NCBI GenBank assembly: GCA_964507645.1
Contig: CAZDPU010000018.1
Span: forward strand, 1-20,416
Direction of reading: 5' to 3'
Source of the DNA: UBA6624 sp964507645
GTDB lineage: Bacteria > UBP7 > UBA6624
DNA: 20,416 nucleotides
Shown: piece by piece, positions 15,667 to 20,416 of the stretch
How positions within the stretch are numbered: the first letter of the stretch is position 1
Layout: each line of letters opens with the position of its first letter
Position numbers and translations under genes: made by a program
The notes under the pieces: generated by a model
What the model was told of the DNA's origin: nothing
The model's input: the letters and a program-made list of their open reading frames with translations, nothing else
Databases searched by the model: none

Positions 15667-15905
15667 TAACTCTCTTTAACTATGCATCTGTGAACAACAG
15701 GGTTGGAAAGTACTTCTTTCGCTATTTTTTCTGCTTCCTTCAAAGCTTCTTCCTTTTGAAGGTTTGGAAATTCAACTTCAAACCATTTTCCGACCTGAAG
15801 ATCGTCTATGTCTGCACCGCTTTTCATCAACGCTCTCCTTATCGTTCTTGCTTCTGGGTCTAAAGTTCCTTTTCTGACTGTTACAACTATTTGTATCTTC
15901 GTCAT
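15666..15905 (-). CDS. purS: Phosphoribosylformylglycinamidine synthase subunit PurS
   Basis: PurS is the small subunit that bridges PurQ and PurL in the FGAM synthase complex of bacteria with small PurL. The 79-residue product matches the family in length and has the pattern VTVRKGTLDPEARTIRRAL, VGKWFEVEF and a VLSNPVVHRCIV-like end. It overlaps purC by 4 nt (ATGA) and purQ by 1 nt. Its presence implies that the missing PurL is the small, non-fused type. Confidence 0.95.
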   Translation of the reverse strand: MTKIQIVVTVRKGTLDPEARTIRRALMKSGADIDDLQVGKWFEVEFPNLQKEEALKEAEKIAKEVLSNPVVHRCIVKES

Positions 15906-16606
15906 AGTTCTTCTTGCAATCTTTTGAGAACCTCTCTGTACCCAACAAGAAGGTCTCCGGTGTCATCTCTGAAAAGATCTTTGTCATAGCTTTCGAAAGT
16001 TTCTGGATCCCAAAGCCTCATTGTGTCAGGGCTTATTTCATCTGCAAGAATGATTTCTCCATCAGATGTTTTTCCAAACTCAAGTTTGTAGTCAACGAGA
16101 ATAAAGCCTATTTTAAGGAAAAGCTCTTTCATAAGTTCATTTATTTTCAGCGTTTGTTCTCTTACGTGTTCGAGTTGTTCTTTGTTGATGAGTTCAAGAG
16201 CAAGTGCTGAATCTTCAGTGATTTGTGGGTCATCCAATTCGTCTTCTTTTAAGTAAAGCTCAAAAAGACATGGTTTAAAAGTGATATTTTTTGGAGCTGC
16301 ATATCTTCTACAAAATGATCCTGCAGATCTGTTTCTTACAACAACTTCAAGTTTCAATATCGTCACTCTTCTAACCCTGTCAGATCTTTCATCAATGTTT
16401 TCTACGAAATGGGTTTTGATGCCATTTTTTTCAAGATATCCGAACATGATTTCTGATATCCTTCTGTTCAATAATCCTTTTCCATCAAATTCATTTTTCT
16501 TTTTTGCATTGAATGCTGTTGCACTATCTTTGAATTTCTGAATCAAAGTGCCTTCGACACCGTCATCGAAAAGTATTTTTGCCTTTCCTTCGTACATTTT
16601 TTTCAT
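15902..16606 (-). CDS. purC: Phosphoribosylaminoimidazole-succinocarboxamide synthase PurC
   Basis: PurC (SAICAR synthase) joins CAIR and aspartate using ATP, the step directly before PurB. The 234-residue product is a normal single-domain form. Landmarks are MYEGKAKILF, DSATAFNAKKK, VVVRNRSAGSFCRRY, and the signature VDYKLEFGK followed by LADEISPDTMRLWD. The ribosome binding site AAAGGGG (plus coordinates 16614-16620) lies within the last purB codons, 7 nt before the ATG at 16606. The start at 16606 is preferred over an internal ATG at 16597 because of that spacing. Confidence 0.97.
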   Translation of the reverse strand: MKKMYEGKAKILFDDGVEGTLIQKFKDSATAFNAKKKNEFDGKGLLNRRISEIMFGYLEKNGIKTHFVENIDERSDRVRRVTILKLEVVVRNRSAGSFCRRYAAPKNITFKPCLFELYLKEDELDDPQITEDSALALELINKEQLEHVREQTLKINELMKELFLKIGFILVDYKLEFGKTSDGEIILADEISPDTMRLWDPETFESYDKDLFRDDTGDLLVGYREVLKRLQEEL

Positions 16607-16610
16607 TGCT

Positions 16611-18052
16611 TTACCCCTTTACCCTTTTTAAAATTTCTGATGAATGTTTTAGGTATTTATCAGTTGCGAATATTTTATTAATATCTTCTTCATTTATCAA
16701 GTTATTTACACGGTTATCTGCTTGCAATAGTTCCTTGAAATTTCCACCATCTTTTGCCTTGAAGGCAAGCTCTTGTATTATTGAATAGGCTTCTTCTCTA
16801 GAAAGTCCTTTTTCAACCATCGTTAGCAATGCTGCTTGTGTGAAAAGTATTCCGCCACCTTGATTCATGTTTTTTTCAATATTNNNNNNNNNNNNNNNNN
16901 NNNNNNNNNNNNNNNNNNNNNNNNNNNNNNNNNNNNNNNNNNNNNNNNNNNNNNNNNNNNNNNNNNNNNNNNNNNNNNNNNNNATGCTGCTTGTGTGAAA
17001 AGTATTCCGCCACCTTGATTCATGTTTTTTTCAATATTCTTTTCATAAACATTCAATCCCCTTGCAACAATTGAAGCCCTTTCTAGCATGTATTGGAGCG
17101 TTGCTGTGGCTGTAGGGAGGATGAATCTTTCAGTTGAAGAATGAGAGATGTCTCTTTCATGCCACAACGCCACATTCTCCATTGCTGTTTGACTCAATCC
17201 TCTCAAAAGCCTTGAGAGTCCAGTGAGCCTTTCACAAACAATAGGGTTTCTTTTGTGAGGCATTGCACTTGAGCCTTTTTGTCCTGTTGTAAAAGGTTCT
17301 TCCGCTTCAGAAAGCTCAGTTCTTTGAAGATGCCTGATTTCTATTGCGAATTGCTCAATATTTGAAGAGCAAACTGCAATTGTTGTAAGCAGTTCGGCCT
17401 GCCTATCTCTTGACACTATCTGTGATGGGACAGTCTCGGGATTCAATCCAACCTGGTCCAATGTGTCTTTCTCGTACTGAGGAGAATAAAAGGCATAGGT
17501 TCCAACTGCACCTGCAAGTTTTCCAACAGCGTTATTTTCCATCGCCTTTTTGAGCTTTTCCCTATCTCTCTTTACTGCAGCTGCGAATCTTGCAAATCTA
17601 AGACCAAATGCAATCGGCTCTGCATGCATTCCATGTGTTCGTCCTGCTGATGGTATATGGATTGTTTTTTCTGCAAGCTCCAAAAGGCTTTCTATGTAAT
17701 TGTCAAGTGACTTCAGCAAAGCCTTGTTTGCTGATTTTGTTTGTATTGCAACCCCAGTATCCATAATGTCTGAGCTTGTCAGGCCATGATGAATATATTT
17801 TCCCTCAGCAGGAAGTTGTTCTCTTAGCATTTCAAGGAATGCAATAACCTCATGTCGAACCTTTTTTTCTATTTCATCCAATCTATCAAGGTTGATGGTT
17901 GCACCAACACATTTTTCAGTTGTGCCTTTTGGGACATCCCCATTCTTTTCCAATGTTTTGAGCCATGCGAGTTCAACTTCATACCAAGCTTCAAACCTGG
18001 CTTCACGTGACCATATTTTTTTCATTTCAGGTAATGTGTATCTAGGAATCAT
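16611..18052 (-). CDS. purB: Adenylosuccinate lyase PurB, interrupted by an assembly gap
   Basis: PurB splits SAICAR and adenylosuccinate, each releasing fumarate. Residues 1-356 lie at 18052-16985, and the frame then runs into 100 Ns. Removing the Ns and one copy of the flanking 55-bp duplicate gives one uninterrupted frame of 428 residues ending at the TAA at 16611-16613, the usual length of the Bacillus-type enzyme. Landmarks are HHGLTSSDIMDT, GRTHGMHAEP and the lyase signature SSAMPHKRNP (261-270). The ATG at 18052 has a strong GGAGG 6 nt upstream (plus coordinates 18059-18063) and overlaps the stop of the upstream gene by 11 nt. The gene is almost certainly intact in the organism. Confidence 0.96.
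16829..17038. repeat. 55-bp exact duplicate flanking the N gap (assembly overlap)
   Basis: Bases 16829-16883 and 16984-17038 are identical over all 55 positions. They are the two ends of contigs that overlap but were scaffolded with Ns instead of being merged. The repeat is not biological: a single copy restores the purB reading frame. Confidence 0.93.
16884..16983. other. 100-N scaffold gap inside purB
   Basis: Exactly 100 unknown bases, the default gap size of scaffolders. Given the identical flanks, the true gap length is probably minus 55 bp. Confidence 0.97.
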
Positions 18053-19370
18053 TGTTTTCCTCCGTTATTTCATCTTTCATGAGTTTAGACAATTCTTTTT
18101 TTCTGACAAGTCCAACATGCATGAAGTCATTTATTATTGTTGCAGGGGTAGCATCAACACCCAAGATGTTTGCTTCCTGCATGTCTGATATTATTATGTT
18201 TATTATGTCTTGATCTGTTTTGCAACCGTCAAAAACATTTCTGCTTAGGCCCGTTACTGAATTAAACATTTCAAACAAGTTCTCTTCGCTAGATGGTCTT
18301 GAGTCCAGGATCATTAATGCAAATGGCCAGAACTTTTCAGGGTTATGGGCATGAACACATTCTGCAATTTGTGCAAGCACTACATCGTTGTCGGTTCTTA
18401 TGAAATGCTTGAAAATTATCTTCATGTCGTTTTCCAAGGAGAAAAGCTCCTCGTTCTGTTTTGCACAGAATGGGCATGTAAAGCTCGTGAAGAGTATTAC
18501 CGTATTTTCGCCTTCATCATCTCCAAGCTGTGGTCTTCCTTCCATCAAGACGTCTTTACTGATGTAAACAGGTGTAAGGACAGCTGGCCTGATAACAAAC
18601 TCATCCCCTTTCTGTCTCAGGTTTCTGGCTATATCAGCAAACCTGTATGCCTTTGTTATGTTTGAATCAACGGTTACATATGGGCTCCAGGGAATTGATT
18701 CGTCAGTCATGTAGATTTTCTCTATCTCCAATGTTGGGAAGTAGTTGTTGAGGAAAGATGTTGAGACCTTGTCACAACGCTCTCCACATCTTGGGTCGAT
18801 GATGATTCTTCCTTTTATAGGGGGATCTATGTCTTTCAACGAGAGCCTTTCTTCTTTCTCGATTGCCTTTGTTATGAGTTCATCAAATTTTTCAAATTCA
18901 GCATATCCTCCAATCGGTACATCCTCAACAAGGAAGAAAGGTGTTCCGCTTGCACCAATCTCAGAAGCTCTCTTGATGTCATTTTCAACTTTCTTGGTGG
19001 CTTGTCCAAAGCGGAGGCACATTTCGAATTCAGCCCTGTTTGCGCCAATTGAGCTTGCAATGTTCACGAAGGCAGCTTCACTTTGGGCATTGCTTTTGAC
19101 GATCTCATCATGCATTTCCCAGAAAAGGTCCTGCTTCTCTGCGCAAACTGCCGCTTCTGCCGCTTTCTTTGCATTCGGATGCAGGTCTGTCAAGGGCAGG
19201 TGGTTTATCTTCAGGATGACATCGTCACCATATTTTTCTTTTATCTGCGGAAGCACCTCTGTTGCAAACTTTTGGCAATAGAAGCAGTGAAAGTCAATCC
19301 ACTCTTCTATCACGACAGGCTTTGATGCGGTTAGGAGGAGAAGAAAAAGAAATCTCTTTATCAGTTTCAT
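18042..19370 (-). CDS. Exported triple thioredoxin-fold (DsbA-like) protein
   Basis: The 442-residue product begins with a signal peptide (KLIKRFLFLLLLTA). Domain 1 (about 17-175) is DsbA/thioredoxin_4-like: WIDFHCFYC (Cys29/Cys32), a helical insertion and GASGTPFFLV with the cis-Pro loop (Thr143-Pro144). Domain 3 (about 285-435) repeats the plan: TSFTCPFC (Cys299/Cys302) and GVDATPATII (Thr408-Pro409). The middle region (about 185-280) has IIIDPRCGERCD (Cys195/Cys199, a CXXXC pair) and AVLTPVYI (Thr266-Pro267), suggesting a third, degenerate thioredoxin fold. A periplasmic or cell-surface thiol-disulfide oxidoreductase is likely; direction of catalysis is unknown. Neither active site has the CPHC of E. 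coli DsbA. No Shine-Dalgarno is seen. It overlaps purB by 11 nt and so heads the purine operon. Confidence 0.85.
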   Translation of the reverse strand: MKLIKRFLFLLLLTASKPVVIEEWIDFHCFYCQKFATEVLPQIKEKYGDDVILKINHLPLTDLHPNAKKAAEAAVCAEKQDLFWEMHDEIVKSNAQSEAAFVNIASSIGANRAEFEMCLRFGQATKKVENDIKRASEIGASGTPFFLVEDVPIGGYAEFEKFDELITKAIEKEERLSLKDIDPPIKGRIIIDPRCGERCDKVSTSFLNNYFPTLEIEKIYMTDESIPWSPYVTVDSNITKAYRFADIARNLRQKGDEFVIRPAVLTPVYISKDVLMEGRPQLGDDEGENTVILFTSFTCPFCAKQNEELFSLENDMKIIFKHFIRTDNDVVLAQIAECVHAHNPEKFWPFALMILDSRPSSEENLFEMFNSVTGLSRNVFDGCKTDQDIINIIISDMQEANILGVDATPATIINDFMHVGLVRKKELSKLMKDEITEENNDS

Positions 19371-19375
19371 AGATT

Positions 19376-19395
19376 TAACTTTATTAATAAAGTTA
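19376..19395. promoter_or_regulatory. 20-bp perfect palindrome, candidate operator
   Basis: TAACTTTATTAATAAAGTTA is its own reverse complement over 20 bases and lies 5 bp from the ATG of the thioredoxin-fold gene. On the minus strand a TAGAAT (19400-19395) could be a -10, which would place transcription start inside the palindrome, a classic repressor position. The -35 is weak. Confidence 0.5.
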
Positions 19396-19423
19396 TTCTA
19401 TCTTCTTTCGTCTTTTAAATTTT

Positions 19424-19541
19424 AAACTTATCATTATTAGTGGAACGTGGGCTAAGGCAAGCAAGATTCCCCAAATCAAAACCAATAGAGTGTTTTCGCT
19501 TGCTTTGTAACCTTTACTTCACATATAATAATGATAAGTTT
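19424..19541. repeat. Perfect 16-bp inverted-repeat pair, 86 bp apart
   Basis: Left arm 19424-19439 is AAACTTATCATTATTA; right arm 19526-19541 is TAATAATGATAAGTTT, its exact reverse complement. The match stops after 16 bases on both sides. The arms lie between two divergent genes. The enclosed 86 bp also holds a smaller inverted pair, GCAAGC (19457-19462) and GCTTGC (19498-19503). No flanking target duplication is seen. Confidence 0.8.
19500..19529 (+). promoter_or_regulatory. Probable promoter of the small membrane protein/regulator pair
   Basis: TATAAT at 19524-19529 is a perfect -10 with TTGCTT at 19500-19505 as a fair -35, spacing 18. Transcription would start near 19536, leaving a leader of about 42 nt. 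The -10 overlaps the right arm of the inverted repeat. Confidence 0.5.
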
Positions 19542-19577
19542 GCGTTACATTTAATTAACTCAGGAGGGTTTATATTT

Positions 19578-19982
19578 ATGGAAAAAAATATTTGGCTGGA
19601 AAATTCAGCTTTAGTCATCCCAATTCTAGGAATGCTTATACCGATAGCGGCTTTCGTTTACTCATATTTCGAGAAGAAGGATAGAAACAGAACGATATTG
19701 GAGATCTCCAAGAACCTGGATGATCGTTCAAAAGTCGAAGACTTGTTGCACATGCTTGATGAAAGAAAAACAGAACCAATTGATTACAGAAGAACTGGGG
19801 TGGTTACGCTATTCTCCGGTGTGGGCCTATTTCTGCTTGGAGTATTTTTTCTTGGTCCAATACTCAAGGGTGTTGGAGCATTAGTTGCTGCTATTGGTAT
19901 AGGGCAAATAATTGCAGGTTATGTTTATCCGAGCACAAGTGAAGAACTAACAAGTGCAGTTGAAGATTTCGAAAAGAAATAG
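19578..19982 (+). CDS. Small membrane protein of unknown function, paired with a regulator
   Basis: The product is 134 residues from ATG 19578, chosen because AGGAGGG (19562-19568) lies 9 nt upstream; a longer frame from GTG 19440 would run through the promoter and inverted repeat and is rejected. It has a membrane helix at about 10-30, a charged cytoplasmic segment rich in Glu, Lys and Arg (31-73) including DRSKVEDLLHMLDERK, and two further hydrophobic segments (about 74-94 and 96-117) before a short acidic tail. I cannot assign a function. Its stop is 2 nt before the start of the regulator, so the two form one unit. Small membrane proteins beside XRE regulators of this type occur in many genomes, so the pair may be a sensing or stress module. 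Confidence 0.75.
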   Translation: MEKNIWLENSALVIPILGMLIPIAAFVYSYFEKKDRNRTILEISKNLDDRSKVEDLLHMLDERKTEPIDYRRTGVVTLFSGVGLFLLGVFFLGPILKGVGALVAAIGIGQIIAGYVYPSTSEELTSAVEDFEKK

Positions 19983-19984
19983 CT

Positions 19985-20203
19985 GTGGGCAGGAATCATA
20001 AAAAACTTTTAAACAATCTTGAGGGCCTCCGCAAAAGTGCAGGTTTAACTCAGCAGGATTTATCTGAAAGTGCTGAGGTTTCAAGAAAAAGCATCAATGC
20101 AATTGAAAATGGAATATATGTCCCCTCTACCGTCCTTGCTTTAAAGATTTCTAGAACTCTTGGGTGCAGTGTTGAGGATTTGTTTGAATTGCCAAAAAAT
20201 TAA
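19985..20203 (+). CDS. Small XRE/Cro-C1 family DNA-binding regulator
   Basis: The 72-residue product is almost entirely one HTH_3 domain: NLEGLRKSAGLTQQDLSESA, then the recognition helix VSRKSINAIENG, then YVPSTVLALKISRTLGCSVEDLFEL. This single-domain type has no ligand or dimerisation domain. The start is GTG at 19985, two nt after the membrane-protein stop, with only a weak purine-rich sequence upstream, so translation is probably coupled. It may control its own operon and could bind the palindrome or inverted repeats in the upstream region; that is inference. Confidence 0.92.
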   Translation: MGRNHKKLLNNLEGLRKSAGLTQQDLSESAEVSRKSINAIENGIYVPSTVLALKISRTLGCSVEDLFELPKN

Positions 20204-20250
20204 TTTAACAAATACAACTGCGCCAAGGATTGTCCAACCTTCTTTCTTGT

Positions 20251-20415
20251 TTATATCCAAACATCATTTTCTGCCGTGAGGTTTCCGCCATGTTCGCCGG
20301 TGTTCACGATTCCTCTTGGCTCAATCAGGAGGACCTTGCATTCCTTTTTGGCAAAGGGTTTGTGCATTTCACCTTTCTTCACCACAATCATCTCACCTTC
20401 TTCAAGCTCCACTGT
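20251..20415 (-). CDS. Cupin domain protein, C-terminal end only
   Basis: Reading the minus strand from 20415 gives an open frame of 54 residues ending in TAA at 20251-20253; the N-terminal part lies beyond the window. The residues VELEEGEMIVVKKGEMHKP followed by CKVLLIEPRGIVNTGE match the second half of a small cupin_2 beta-barrel, including the usual PxGxxH-like turn (here KKGEMH) whose His can bind metal. The ligand or reaction cannot be told. It converges with the regulator gene, 47 bp apart, with no clear terminator. Base composition is somewhat more GC-rich than the window average. Confidence 0.75.
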   Translation of the reverse strand, partial: TVELEEGEMIVVKKGEMHKPFAKKECKVLLIEPRGIVNTGEHGGNLTAENDVWI

Positions 20416-20416
20416 C

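Noticed and set aside
16611..16868. Separate 85-residue gene downstream of purB
   Set aside because: It is simply the C-terminus of PurB; its first residues repeat those before the N gap because of the duplicated 55 bp.
16836..17018. Plus-strand frame running through the Ns
   Set aside because: More than half its codons are unknown bases and it is antisense to purB.
18745..19281. 178-residue plus-strand open frame
   Set aside because: Antisense to the thioredoxin-fold gene, which has clear family motifs in its own frame; the plus frame has no recognisable domain or ribosome binding site.
19424..19541. MITE or insertion-sequence remnant with 16-bp terminal repeats
   Set aside because: No target-site duplication next to the arms and no transposase fragment inside; at 118 bp a regulatory or invertible element fits better.
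19440..19577. N-terminal extension of the small membrane protein from GTG 19440
   Set aside because: It would translate the promoter and inverted repeat; ATG 19578 has an excellent ribosome binding site at the right distance.

Overview
This 20.4-kb window is compact, AT-rich bacterial DNA. It is almost certainly from an uncultured organism, because it contains a 100-N scaffold gap of the kind made by metagenome assembly. The organism looks like a diderm bacterium: it has a Bam-type beta-barrel protein with an OstA/LptD-like N-terminus, a lipoprotein, MltG, and a quinol-oxidising cytochrome b6/subunit IV-type complex feeding a multiheme c cytochrome. Gene spacing is very tight, with repeated 1-11 nt overlaps. 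GTG and TTG starts occur several times. I cannot assign a phylum from sequence reading alone; the cytochrome set would suit a deltaproteobacterium-like or related marine lineage, but that is inference.

Layout. (1) 1-963: the 3' part of a GH5-family glycoside hydrolase, truncated by the window edge. (2) 965-5748, minus strand: a TPR/NHL-propeller lipoprotein coupled to a compact mfd (transcription-repair coupling factor). (3) 5810-9477, plus strand: an overlapping four-gene envelope/one-carbon operon, mltG - yqeG-like HAD phosphatase - folD - LptD/OstA-like outer-membrane protein. (4) 9483-10157, minus: ubiE/menG quinone methyltransferase. Divergent from it, 10201-13945 plus: Rieske protein, cytochrome b6-like subunit, an enlarged subunit IV and a membrane-anchored hexaheme cytochrome c. 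The methyltransferase would mature the quinone that this complex oxidises. (5) 14058-14936, plus: an unrecognised polytopic membrane protein with a very strong ribosome binding site and its own strong terminator. (6) 15004-19370, minus: a five-gene operon, a three-module thioredoxin-fold protein then purB-purC-purS-purQ. The purB copy is interrupted by an artefactual gap. (7) 19371-19577: a repeat-rich divergent control region with a 20-bp palindrome and a perfect 16-bp inverted-repeat pair. (8) 19578-20203, plus: a small membrane protein and a Cro/C1-type regulator. (9) 20251-20416, minus: the C-terminal end of a cupin protein.

Functional links. FolD supplies folate one-carbon units that purine synthesis uses. 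UbiE and the bc-type complex form a quinone respiratory module. MltG and the LptD-like protein are both envelope-building functions. The least explained parts are the 14058 membrane protein, the triple-thioredoxin protein heading a purine operon, and the inverted repeats at 19376-19541. No tRNA, rRNA, CRISPR array or insertion sequence was seen. No gene-free stretch exceeds 300 bases; the longest is 19371-19577.
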